NCBI RefSeq assembly: GCF_004792655.1
Contig: NZ_SRZC01000013.1
Span: 1-64,000 of the forward strand
Reading direction: 5' to 3'
Length of the DNA stretch: 64,000 nucleotides
Source of the DNA: Palleniella muris
Lineage (GTDB): Bacteria; Bacteroidota; Bacteroidia; Bacteroidales; Bacteroidaceae
In this document: positions 9,440 to 16,773 of the stretch, one piece after another
Layout of the letters: each line of letters begins with the position of its first letter
How positions within the stretch are numbered: the first letter of the stretch is position 1
Translations under genes and position numbers: made by a program
The notes under the pieces: generated by a model
Seen by the model: only the letters and a program-made list of their open reading frames with translations
What the model was told of the DNA's origin: nothing
Database searches by the model: none

Positions 9440-11527
9440 CTATTTCTTCCGTCCTGAAAATTTCTTGTCCTTTTTAGCCTCCGGGAACACAAAAGTCGTG
9501 TTATATTCCCCGTCAAAGGCGACAACAGCATCGAAACTCTTGCCCTGTTTGCTCTTGAACCCTTTGAGCAGCTTGGTATGCCCTTCGGTGAGCAGGTCTT
9601 TGATTTCATCGTCGGACAGGGTGCGTCCCGCTTTCAGCCGGAACACGGGCAGTCCGCACTCCGTGTTGTCGCAGCGTACCACCTTGCCGTAGAACCGCAT
9701 CCTGCCCGTGCCACACTTGGGACACGCGCAGCCGGAGTCACGGCTGCCGAAGAGCTTGTCGCACGAGATCAGTTCGGAGGTTATCTCACGTGTGTACGCC
9801 TCTATCTCCTTGCGGAAGGTGTCGTCGGACAGTTCCCCGCGCTCGATACGCGCCAGCTCCTTTTCCCATTCGCCCGTCATGGCAACATCGGCGATGCGCA
9901 TCGTCTTGACGACGGAATTGAGGGCAAGTCCTTTTTCGGTGGGAACAAGCGACTTCTTGCAGCGTTCCATGTAACCGCGCTTGAAAAGCGTTTCGATGAT
10001 GGAGGCGCGTGTGGCGGGAGTACCGATGCCACAGTCCTTCATCGCCTGCCGCAGTGCGTCGTCCTCAATTTCCTTGCCCGCCGTTTCCATTGCCGAGAGC
10101 AGGGTGGCTTCGGTATGCAGCGGCTTGGGTTTGGTCTTTCCTTCGGTAATGGACGAGCCTTTCGGTGTCAGCGTGTCGCCTTCCTGCCAGCCGGGGATGG
10201 TAATTTCCTCTTTTTCCTCGCCATAGACGGCACGCCATCCGGTTTGCTTCACGACGCTGCCTTTTACGGTAAACTCCACTCCGGCACATTCCGCCGTGAC
10301 AGTGGTCACATCCTTGACGCATTTCTCAGAGAATGCCTCGACCATGCGCCCGGCAATCATCTGATAGATGGTATTGTCCTCTTTGGAGAGGAAGAGCGGT
10401 TTCTCACCCGTGACGAGCAGGGCATGGTGGTCTGTCACCTTGCCGTCGTCCACGCTGCGGCGTGTCGGGGCGGCTTTTGCCCGCACCTTGTCTTTCCATT
10501 CGGGCTGTGTGCCGATGAAAGCGAGCAGTTTGGGAATTTCGGCAAACACGTCTTCGGGGATGTAGCGGCTTCCCGTTCTCGGATAGGTTATCAACTTCTT
10601 TTCGTAGAGTTTCTGCGCGATTTCAAGCGTCTGTTCCGCCGTGAAGCCGTGCTTGGCGTTGGCTTCTTTCTGGAGCGTGGTCAGGTCGTAGAGCAAGGGA
10701 GTTTCCTCCGTCTTCTCCTTGCGCTCGGCTTTCGTGACAGTGGCGCAACCTGCCGCCTTTACCTTATTATATAGTTCCATCGCCGGTTCTTTCTCTTTCC
10801 ATTTCTCGGAGGATGAGAATTTCACGACTTCGCCGTCGCAACCGTCCGTTGCGATATGGAGCTGCCAGAATGCTTCGGACGTAAAGCGGCGGTTCTCCCA
10901 GTAGCGTTCACATACCATAGCCAACGTTGGTGTCTGCACCCGCCCCACGGAATACGTGCCGTGTCCGGCGGCGATGGATAACGCCTGTGTGCCGTTGATG
11001 CCCACGAGCCAGTCGGATTCGCTCCGCGCTTTGGCGGCGAGGTAGAGGTTGTCGTATTTGCTGCCGTCTTCGAGTTTCCGCAGTCCCTCGCGGATAGCTT
11101 TGTCGGTGAGAGAGCTGATCCACAGGCGCACGAAAGGAGTGGTGCAACCCGTATAGTGGTAGAGGTAGCGGAAGATAAGCTCTCCCTCGCGTCCGGCATC
11201 GGTCGCCACGATGATATGTTCGCTTGTGTCGAACAGTCTTTTGATGACTTTTATCTGCGACACCACGCCGCTGTCGGGCTTGTAACCTTTCTCCGTCCTG
11301 ACCTGACGGGGGACGAGCGTGAATGTGTCGGGAATAATCGGGAGGTTGTCACGGACAAATCCGCGCACGCCGTAGCCGTCGGGCATGGCAAGCTGAACGA
11401 GGTGTCCGAATGCCCATGTCACGGCATAACCGCCTCCCTCGAAATATCCTTCCTCTCTCTTTGTCGCGCCCACGATGCGGGCGATTTCACGTGCCACGGA
11501 GGGCTTTTCTGCAATGATTGTCTTCAT
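9440..11527 (-). CDS. topB: DNA topoisomerase III, Exc-like
   Basis: This type IA topoisomerase of 695 residues corresponds by order and family to exc of the CTnDOT excision operon. It shows the TOPRIM motif with DAGREGE near 107-113, YSVGRVQTPTLAM near 205, the active-site tyrosine in LITYPRTGSRYIP near 315, and a C-terminal Cys cluster (CPKCGTGRMRF...CDNTECG) resembling a zinc ribbon. The enzyme relaxes or decatenates DNA by single-strand passage. In CTnDOT, Exc is reported to be dispensable as a topoisomerase for excision itself. The gene is intact, is preceded by an AAATCCAAAGT motif, and is followed by a terminator-like hairpin. Confidence 0.95.
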   Translation of the reverse strand: MKTIIAEKPSVAREIARIVGATKREEGYFEGGGYAVTWAFGHLVQLAMPDGYGVRGFVRDNLPIIPDTFTLVPRQVRTEKGYKPDSGVVSQIKVIKRLFDTSEHIIVATDAGREGELIFRYLYHYTGCTTPFVRLWISSLTDKAIREGLRKLEDGSKYDNLYLAAKARSESDWLVGINGTQALSIAAGHGTYSVGRVQTPTLAMVCERYWENRRFTSEAFWQLHIATDGCDGEVVKFSSSEKWKEKEPAMELYNKVKAAGCATVTKAERKEKTEETPLLYDLTTLQKEANAKHGFTAEQTLEIAQKLYEKKLITYPRTGSRYIPEDVFAEIPKLLAFIGTQPEWKDKVRAKAAPTRRSVDDGKVTDHHALLVTGEKPLFLSKEDNTIYQMIAGRMVEAFSEKCVKDVTTVTAECAGVEFTVKGSVVKQTGWRAVYGEEKEEITIPGWQEGDTLTPKGSSITEGKTKPKPLHTEATLLSAMETAGKEIEDDALRQAMKDCGIGTPATRASIIETLFKRGYMERCKKSLVPTEKGLALNSVVKTMRIADVAMTGEWEKELARIERGELSDDTFRKEIEAYTREITSELISCDKLFGSRDSGCACPKCGTGRMRFYGKVVRCDNTECGLPVFRLKAGRTLSDDEIKDLLTEGHTKLLKGFKSKQGKSFDAVVAFDGEYNTTFVFPEAKKDKKFSGRKK

Positions 11528-11587
11528 GTCTTCTTCTTTTTTGTTGATACTTTGGATTTTATTTTGGATTCAGTGGCGGACACGGGA

Positions 11588-13159
11588 TTACATTTTCATG
11601 CCCTTGCCCGTTTTCTTCTGCGGCTTCTCCTGCTGCTGTTGCTGGCGGGCGTCCTTCGGGTTGGTCTGACCTTTCTGCAACGGCTCTCTCAGATTCTTTG
11701 TAGCCTCGTTGGTCTTGCCATCGTTGTTCACCGCCACCTGCGTGCGGCTCTCGTTGGACGGAGCAACCTGCTGTGCATTGTCAGGGTTCGTGTCGTAGCG
11801 GTACGGGCGTCCCTTCTCCGGGTTGAACTTGATATACATCGTGGCATGGAAGCCCTGCTTGTCGGTCACGTTCTCCAGCTTCACGGCTTTACCCGCCACA
11901 TAGTCGGCTTTCTGCTGGTCGGTGAAGCTCACGCCGCTCCATTTGCTGATGGGGCGGATGCTGCCGTCCTCGTTCGTCCACGTGTTGCGGCGTTGCTCCT
12001 TCTTGGTCTGTGCGGCATTTTCCCCGCCCTGCGCCTGACTTTTCGATGTGTCGCCTTTGGTTTCCTGTGTCTGTGCGGTACGGGGCGACTTGCCGGTTCC
12101 CGGCACGAACTCCACGCCGCGCTGCTCCACGTTCACTTGCAGGGTGGTGACGAACTTTCTGCCGTCGTTGCGCTCGATGAGCTTGTCGCGTACGGGCAGT
12201 CCGGCGCGGAGCATGTCCCGCTCCTGCGTGGTGATTTCCGTCTTGCCGATGCGCTCCGGGATGCGCACCCTGCTTGCCGGAATGTCCGTGATTTCATTCG
12301 TCTTGCGGTCGATGCTGATGTAGGAGGGGATGATCTCGCCCGTTTCCCTGTCCACAATGTCCACGACCCTACCGAGATTGCCCGTTTCGCGGAGGTTCTT
12401 CCGGTCATTGTCGGAGAATTTGTGTTCCTTGTACTCATCCAGCTTCTGCTCCTTGCGGATGAAGTGCGGCACGAGGCTGATGTTTCCCTCACCGTCCTTC
12501 TTGAAGGAGAGGCGGGCGTCCAGCTCGAATGATTCGCCGCCGAAGGTCGGTTTGACCTTTACCAAGTCGGACTTGCCATAGTTGAGCATCTTCGTAAGGT
12601 CGCCGGACTTTTCAAGGTTGTCCCGCTTTACGCCCCATCTGTCCTCCAGCTCCTGCCAGTTGATTTTACTCTCGTCGATGGGCTGGTAGCCACGTTTGCC
12701 CTGCATCTGTTCGGATTTGTCCTGTTGCTGTTCTTTCCGTTGTTCCATGTTCTCCTGTTTTTGAGGTTCTTGTTTCTCTGTCTGTTGTGCTGCCATCTCT
12801 TCCTGCACCTTCTTCTCATAGTCGGAGGTGTCCACCTTGTGAGGGGCGAGCAGCTCCTTGTTCGCTTCGGGGTCTTTCAGCAGTTGCTTCATCACCTCTA
12901 AGAGATTTTCAGCTTGGTCTGCCGCAATGCGGTAGAAACCGAAGCGGCTGGGTTCCTTGCACTGCCGGAAGAAGTTCTTGAAGAAGTTGTCCAGCACGTC
13001 GCCATGTCGGTCGAATTGCAGGAAACTCTGCGCGTTCTCCGCTTTTGCGGGGGTGCGCTTGGGTGTGCCGTCCGCGTTCAGCCCGGCTACCACGCTGATC
13101 TCGCCTGTCTTCTCGTCACGGACTACCAGCACGTCCTTTTCGTCTTTTTTCTTTGCCAT
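11588..13159 (-). CDS. DUF4099/DUF3945 protein, orf3-like
   Basis: This 523-residue very hydrophilic protein has a basic N-terminus (MAKKKDEKDV). A Gln/Glu/Lys-rich linker spans about 125-165, a DUF4099-like segment about 165-250 (NWQELEDRWGVKRDNLEKSG), and three DUF3945-like repeats follow. The repeat starts are visible as FSDNDRKNLRETGNLG, ITTQERDMLRAGLPV and FTDQQKADYVAGKAV. The C-terminus is a Gln/Lys-rich tail (RQQQQQEKPQKKTGKGMKM). It occupies the position of orf3 between xis2d and exc in CTnDOT. The biochemical role is unknown. The repeated modules and charge suggest nucleic-acid or protein scaffolding, which is inference only. Confidence 0.85.
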   Translation of the reverse strand: MAKKKDEKDVLVVRDEKTGEISVVAGLNADGTPKRTPAKAENAQSFLQFDRHGDVLDNFFKNFFRQCKEPSRFGFYRIAADQAENLLEVMKQLLKDPEANKELLAPHKVDTSDYEKKVQEEMAAQQTEKQEPQKQENMEQRKEQQQDKSEQMQGKRGYQPIDESKINWQELEDRWGVKRDNLEKSGDLTKMLNYGKSDLVKVKPTFGGESFELDARLSFKKDGEGNISLVPHFIRKEQKLDEYKEHKFSDNDRKNLRETGNLGRVVDIVDRETGEIIPSYISIDRKTNEITDIPASRVRIPERIGKTEITTQERDMLRAGLPVRDKLIERNDGRKFVTTLQVNVEQRGVEFVPGTGKSPRTAQTQETKGDTSKSQAQGGENAAQTKKEQRRNTWTNEDGSIRPISKWSGVSFTDQQKADYVAGKAVKLENVTDKQGFHATMYIKFNPEKGRPYRYDTNPDNAQQVAPSNESRTQVAVNNDGKTNEATKNLREPLQKGQTNPKDARQQQQQEKPQKKTGKGMKM

Positions 13160-13179
13160 CTGAAAAATGTTTTAATGGG

Positions 13180-13530
13180 TTATTTATGAAAGAAATTATG
13201 GATACGAGCCTTGTAGAAGGCTATATCTTCCTTTTTGAAGTCCTTGATATGGTTGGAAAGGAATGTCAGCACGTCCTCCTCGCTGTAATAGGTCTTCTTG
13301 CCCAGCGTCTTGTAGGGCAATGCGCCTACGCTGCGGTAGCGTTGGAGGGTGCGTTTGCTTATCTGGAGCAACATGCACAAATCCTGATTGTCGAAAAGGC
13401 GGATGCTTTCCGTGATAGTGGGCTGTTTCCCCTCAGCCTTCATCGCCAGCAGCAGTTCGTCCTGACGGTCGAGCCGTTCCATCAGCTTCTGCATCCAGCC
13501 CTCGAAGTTGTTTCGTGTGAGCAGTTCCAT
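13180..13530 (-). CDS. HTH excisionase-like protein, Xis2d position
   Basis: This 116-residue protein has a MerR/excisionase-type helix-turn-helix in the middle (LFDNQDLCMLLQISKRTLQRYR), followed by a wing-like SVGALPYKTLGKKTYYSEEDV. This architecture is used by small recombination directionality factors that bend att DNA. It lies 3 bp after the upstream HTH gene and 20 bp before the orf3-like gene, the same order as xis2c-xis2d-orf3-exc in CTnDOT. I infer a role in excision and in regulating transfer genes. Assignment as Xis2d rests on position and domain, not on an alignment. Confidence 0.8.
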   Translation of the reverse strand: MELLTRNNFEGWMQKLMERLDRQDELLLAMKAEGKQPTITESIRLFDNQDLCMLLQISKRTLQRYRSVGALPYKTLGKKTYYSEEDVLTFLSNHIKDFKKEDIAFYKARIHNFFHK

Positions 13531-13533
13531 GAC

Positions 13534-13896
13534 CTATGTCCTCCTTCCTTTTGGTTTGCCGCCCGTGCGCAGCGTGTGGTTGTGGAACAGGGTGTCTATT
13601 GTCCCTTCCTCGTTCCTTACTGTGTTGTCCTCCAATAGCCGCAGTATCTCGGAAAGGCGGTAGCGGCAGCTTCCGCGTACCACCACATACTCGATACGGT
13701 GGTCGGTGCGCATACGCTGCATGGTGCGCTTGCTCACGTTGAGCATCTTCGCCGCCTGTGCCGTGTCAAGCAGCTTGTCTTCGGTTTCCCGCTTCCGTTT
13801 CTTCTCGTCCCTTGCCTCGCGGATGTACCCTGCGATGTTCGCAATCTGCGCCATCATCTCCTTGTAGGCGGAACTTTCCATTGTTATCACTTTCAT
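13534..13896 (-). CDS. HTH excisionase-like protein, Xis2c position
   Basis: This is a 120-residue protein if translation starts at ATG 13896 (MKVITMESSAY), which has an AAAGGA stretch upstream. A longer frame to 13959 adds 21 residues with no support. It carries a charged N-terminal helix (YIREARDEKKRKRETEDK), then an HTH (LDTAQAAKMLNVSKRTMQRMR) with a wing (VVVRGSCRYRLSEI), and a basic tail ending GGKPKGRRT. It is the first gene of the excision-type operon, so it corresponds in position to Xis2c. It would be expected to bind the attachment sites with the integrase and also act as a transcription factor. Confidence 0.8.
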   Translation of the reverse strand: MKVITMESSAYKEMMAQIANIAGYIREARDEKKRKRETEDKLLDTAQAAKMLNVSKRTMQRMRTDHRIEYVVVRGSCRYRLSEILRLLEDNTVRNEEGTIDTLFHNHTLRTGGKPKGRRT

Positions 13897-13965
13897 GTTC
13901 AGTCCTTTCTTTTTGTTTCTGCGACAAAATTCGGCAATAAACAAAAGGGGCTTTAACAACTCACT

Positions 13966-13978
13966 ACGTGACTCACGT
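13966..13978. promoter_or_regulatory. Palindromic operator candidate
   Basis: ACGTGACTCACGT is a perfect 6-bp palindrome around a single central base. It lies in the 200-bp divergent gap between the Xis2c-like gene and the opposite-strand HTH gene starting at 14098. Such a site would suit binding by one of the neighbouring HTH proteins, but no direct evidence exists in the sequence. Confidence 0.4.
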
Positions 13979-14071
13979 AAGATTTTTGCGGAAGATGGCT
14001 CCGTAACCCGGTCAAACGGCGCAACAGGCAGCCTTTCAGCGGAAAACGATACGTCTTGTATGCCGTTTCGT

Positions 14072-14079
14072 TACCTTTG
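14072..14079 (+). promoter_or_regulatory. Promoter -7 box for the HTH gene at 14098
   Basis: TACCTTTG matches the Bacteroidetes -7 consensus TAnnTTTG and lies 19 bases before the chosen ATG. This favours the start at 14098 over the upstream in-frame ATG at 14056, which would precede the predicted transcription start. Confidence 0.6.
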
Positions 14080-14097
14080 CGGCAAACTCTAAATGAC

Positions 14098-14397
14098 ATG
14101 AATATGGAAATAGTATCTATCGAGAAAAAGACTTTCGAGATGATGGTGGCGGCATTCGGCGCACTCTCGGAGAAGGTCGCCGCCCTGAGGCGCAAAAGCG
14201 ACACGGGGCGCATGGAAAGATGGCTCACGGGCGAGGAGGTCTGCGGGCAGTTGAGAATAAGCCCGCGCACGTTGCAGACGCTGCGTGACAGGCGGCTTAT
14301 CGGCTACTCGCAGATAAACCGCAGGTTCTATTACAAGCCAGAGGAGGTGAAGCGGCTGATACCGCTTGTCGGCACGCTCTATCCGCACGGCAGATGA
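14098..14397 (+). CDS. Small HTH protein of the conjugative element
   Basis: The protein has 99 residues. The N-terminal half is helical (IEKKTFEMMVAAFGALSEKV). The C-terminal half is an excisionase/MerR-like HTH (LTGEEVCGQLRISPRTLQTL) with wing residues GYSQINRRFYYKPEEV. It is transcribed divergently from the excision-type operon and 32 bp ahead of a second HTH gene with the same design, so the two likely form a unit. Such DNA-binding proteins accompany integrases of Bacteroides conjugative transposons. The target DNA is unknown. There is no enzymatic domain. Confidence 0.82.
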   Translation: MNMEIVSIEKKTFEMMVAAFGALSEKVAALRRKSDTGRMERWLTGEEVCGQLRISPRTLQTLRDRRLIGYSQINRRFYYKPEEVKRLIPLVGTLYPHGR

Positions 14398-14428
14398 TTT
14401 GATTTATTCACCCACTGAATCCGAAGTT

Positions 14429-14734
14429 ATGATGAACGAGAACAACGATGTTTTTACGATGGAAGACGAGCCGATAGCCTCTGTGGTGCAGGATATGCGC
14501 AAAGGCTCGAAATGGCTGTCCGCATTTCTGGAAAGCTACCGTCCTCCGCTGGACGGGGAACGTTACCTGACGGACGGCGAGGTGTCGGAACTGCTCCGTG
14601 TGAGCCGGCGCACCTTGCAGGAATACCGCAACAACCGCGTGTTGCCCTTCATACTTTTGGGAGGGAAGGTGCTTTACCCGGAAACGGGGCTGCGCGGGGT
14701 ACTGGAAGCGAACTACCGCAAGCCGCTGGAGTGA
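14429..14734 (+). CDS. Second small HTH protein of the conjugative element
   Basis: The protein has 101 residues from ATG 14429 (an adjacent in-frame ATG at 14432 is equally possible). An acidic N-terminus (NENNDVFTMEDEP) and a helical linker precede an HTH (LTDGEVSELLRVSRRTLQEYR) and a wing (NRVLPFILLGGKVLYPETGL). It looks like a diverged copy of the gene just upstream, suggesting old tandem duplication. It ends before a bidirectional hairpin at 14750-14791. It probably regulates transcription or directionality of recombination, by inference from the domain and the setting. Confidence 0.82.
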   Translation: MMNENNDVFTMEDEPIASVVQDMRKGSKWLSAFLESYRPPLDGERYLTDGEVSELLRVSRRTLQEYRNNRVLPFILLGGKVLYPETGLRGVLEANYRKPLE

Positions 14735-14749
14735 GGCGGTTTCATGAAA

Positions 14750-14791
14750 AAGTAAACGGGTGACACCTTTTGTGGTGCTACCCGTTTACTT
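14750..14791. terminator. Bidirectional terminator between convergent genes
   Basis: A 12-bp perfect stem (AAGTAAACGGGT with ACCCGTTTACTT) has an additional inner CACC/GGTG pairing. On the minus strand it is followed by TTTT, so it mainly serves the RhuM-like gene. It lies between convergent genes. Confidence 0.75.
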
Positions 14792-14811
14792 GTCTTATGG
14801 GGTATGTGCAA

Positions 14812-15174
14812 TCAGCAATACCCGGCTTTTCCGTTCTGTATGAACATCACGTATGTCTGCCGTTTCTCTTGTGAGAGTGCCTTTCCCACCAGCCATGTGC
14901 GGAACAGGTGGGTGTTGTAGGTATTCACCCTGAAAGCGACCGGGATGATGATTTCAAGGGCGTACACGTCCGCGTGCAGCCCGTTTTCAAGCTGCATGTA
15001 GCGGCACACCTCGTAGTCGTTCAGCACGTCCGACTTGCGGACGGCTCTGATGGCGGCGTTCACTGCCGGGACGGTCGTATGGAACAATCCGGCTATTTCG
15101 GTGGCGGTCATCCACACGTCGTTACCGGTTACGCTGACTGCCTTGTCCTCGATGATGATTGTGTCACGTTTCAT
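14812..15174 (-). CDS. RhuM-like protein
   Basis: The protein has 120 residues from ATG 15174 (MKRDTIIIEDKAVSV). The longer frame upstream runs through the integrase gene and is discarded. It follows the RhuM/virulence-protein pattern: VWMTATEIAGLFHTT HTH-like segment, then YALEIIIPVAFRVNTYNTHLFRTW. It is shorter than full RhuM proteins and lacks their C-terminal extension. Small members like this are common passengers beside integrases on mobile elements. It starts 11 bp after the integrase stop codon, so the two are probably cotranscribed. The function is unknown. A DNA-binding regulatory role is possible. Confidence 0.7.
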   Translation of the reverse strand: MKRDTIIIEDKAVSVTGNDVWMTATEIAGLFHTTVPAVNAAIRAVRKSDVLNDYEVCRYMQLENGLHADVYALEIIIPVAFRVNTYNTHLFRTWLVGKALSQEKRQTYVMFIQNGKAGYC

Positions 15175-15185
15175 GGCTTTTCTTT

Positions 15186-16421
15186 TTAGATGGTGCAACC
15201 TGCAAATTCCTCGACGCCGTTCAATCTTGCGGCAAGGTTCTCCATGTCCTGATTGAGCTTCTCTTTGGTTATCTTTGCGTAAATCTGCGTCGTCTTTATG
15301 CTCTTGTGTCCGAGCATGGAGCTGACCGTTTCGATGGGAACACCGTTGGAGAGGAATATCGTCGTGGCTGCCGTGTGGCGGCTCTGATGCCACGTGATAT
15401 GCTTGGTGATGCCGCAACGCTTGGCGACGGCACGGATACCGGCAAGGCACGTGTTATAATGCGGAACGGGAAATATCCTGCCGTCCCCGCACAGTCCCCG
15501 GTATTTGCCGATTATGCGGTTGGCGATGTCGAGCAGGCGGATGTTGGACACCACGCCCGTTTTCTGGCGGTTGATGTTTATCCACTCGTGTTCGTCGAAG
15601 TAGGTGCGGATATTCTCTTCCGTAAGGTTGCGCATATCCGCGAACGACAGCCCCGTGAAGGCGCAGAACAGGTAGAGGTCGCGGTACAATTCCTGTTTGG
15701 CGTTTTTCAGTTTCCCCTCCATCAGCAGGCGGATCTCATCTTTGGTCAGGAAACTGCGTGTTGTTTCCTCCTTCTTGATTTCATACTCGCGGAACGGGTC
15801 GCGCGTCAGCCACTCGTTGTTGATGGCGATGAATACCATCGTCCGTAACGGGCAGACGTACAGCCACACGGTATTGGTGCAGCAGTGCTTGTCCGTGCGC
15901 AGGAACATCTCGAAGTCGGAGATGAAAGCCGGGGTAAGCTCTTTTAGGGCGATGTCCTTCACATGGTAGCGGATGTCGAGGAACTCTTGCATGTGCTTGT
16001 AAACGGTGCGGTACTTCAGCAGCGTGCCTTTGGCTTTCATGCCTGCCTCCACCTGCTTCTCGTAGTCCTCGTTGTGCTGGCGGAACACCTGCATCAGCGT
16101 GTGGTAGCGGTGTTCCAGTCCGAGAAAGGCGTTCTTCACCTTCTCCGCCGTGACGAAGTTGTCACGCTCCATGATTTCCTGATAATGCCTGTTGATGCGT
16201 ACCCGCATCTTGTCAAGCATACGGTTCGTTTCGAGTGCCGCCGTGCTTCTGCCCGTGACACGTCCACCTTTGGTGTCCCACAGTTTCGGATCGACAGTCA
16301 GTTTGCAGCTGAACTGTGTCTGGCTGCCGTCCACCGTGATGCGTCCCATGACGGGAACTGTCCCGTCCTTTTTCACTACCTGACGCTTGAGGTAGTAGAT
16401 TACTGAAAATGTACTCTTCAT
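15186..16421 (-). CDS. int: IntDOT-class tyrosine recombinase (integrase)
   Basis: The protein has 411 residues from ATG 16421, the same length as IntDOT of CTnDOT. The catalytic domain shows Arg285 and Lys287 (INRQKTG), His345 and Arg348 (WHQSRHTA), His372 (MLGHKS) and the nucleophile Tyr381 (QIYAKI). The position of the first catalytic Arg holds Ser259 in FTGLSFADM, the unusual substitution known from IntDOT. The N-terminal arm-binding domain (about 1-80) and the core-binding helical domain (about 100-215) are present. It catalyses integration and excision at GTANNTTTGC cores, one of which lies 320 bp upstream of its start. The gene is intact, and a RhuM-like gene follows it. Confidence 0.96.
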   Translation of the reverse strand: MKSTFSVIYYLKRQVVKKDGTVPVMGRITVDGSQTQFSCKLTVDPKLWDTKGGRVTGRSTAALETNRMLDKMRVRINRHYQEIMERDNFVTAEKVKNAFLGLEHRYHTLMQVFRQHNEDYEKQVEAGMKAKGTLLKYRTVYKHMQEFLDIRYHVKDIALKELTPAFISDFEMFLRTDKHCCTNTVWLYVCPLRTMVFIAINNEWLTRDPFREYEIKKEETTRSFLTKDEIRLLMEGKLKNAKQELYRDLYLFCAFTGLSFADMRNLTEENIRTYFDEHEWININRQKTGVVSNIRLLDIANRIIGKYRGLCGDGRIFPVPHYNTCLAGIRAVAKRCGITKHITWHQSRHTAATTIFLSNGVPIETVSSMLGHKSIKTTQIYAKITKEKLNQDMENLAARLNGVEEFAGCTI

Positions 16422-16740
16422 TGTCCTTAATTTTTGGGTTTCAAAATTAGTTGGTGAAGAGTCCGGTGTTGGTACGCAAAACGGGGAGGAACGGCGCAAT
16501 CTTTTTCCGTAACCTGATTTTTCGCATGAGTTATGGATAACTCACTATTCCTTAGAGCCTTGTTTCGCTATTCGTACCCGTTTGTCGCATTTTCGGGCAT
16601 GGTTACGAACAAGTAACGTAGCGGCGTCAGGATTTGGCTTCGGCAGGGATTGTAATGGCTTCACGGATTATCGCCACTTCAACCAAAACCCTTGTAACTC
16701 AATTCTATCACTATATCTTTCCGCATTTCACTTTTTTGTA
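16422..16740. other. Terminal noncoding region of the element (integrase upstream/arm-site region)
   Basis: There is no gene in this 319-bp stretch between the integrase start and the att core. It must hold the integrase promoter and, by analogy with CTnDOT, arm-type binding sites, which I cannot delimit. A small palindrome GAGTTATGGATAACTC lies at 16528-16543. Confidence 0.6.
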
Positions 16741-16750
16741 GTAACTTTGC
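16741..16750. other. Attachment-site core at the element-chromosome junction
   Basis: GTAACTTTGC matches the GTANNTTTGC core used by IntDOT-family integrases. It coincides with TAACTTTG, a Bacteroidetes -7 promoter box, and the first chromosomal gene starts 24 bp downstream at 16774. The element therefore sits in that gene's promoter and retains or restores its -7 box. Confidence 0.8.
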
Positions 16751-16773
16751 ACATACAATATCAAAATAATGTC

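Larger units (their letters stand above)
1..16750. mobile_element. CTnDOT-type integrative conjugative element, integrase-proximal end
   Basis: The segment carries an IntDOT-class integrase next to a GTANNTTTGC core at its right border, an excision-type operon (two small HTH proteins, a DUF4099/DUF3945 protein, topoisomerase III) and a DUF1896-methylase/helicase pair. All of these are hallmarks of Bacteroides conjugative transposons. It is visibly GC-richer than the chromosome beyond 16751. The other end and the conjugation and mobilisation genes lie left of the window. The border is set from the core at 16741-16750. The inner boundary cannot be seen, so only the right end is supported. Confidence 0.88.

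Noticed and set aside
14056..14097. Upstream start for the HTH gene at 14056
   Set aside because: It would start before the -7 box at 14072-14079 and so before the predicted transcript.
15175..15450. Extended N-terminus of the RhuM-like ORF
   Set aside because: It is an out-of-frame reading of the integrase 3' end with unnatural composition (His/Arg-rich). The ATG at 15174 is the sensible start.
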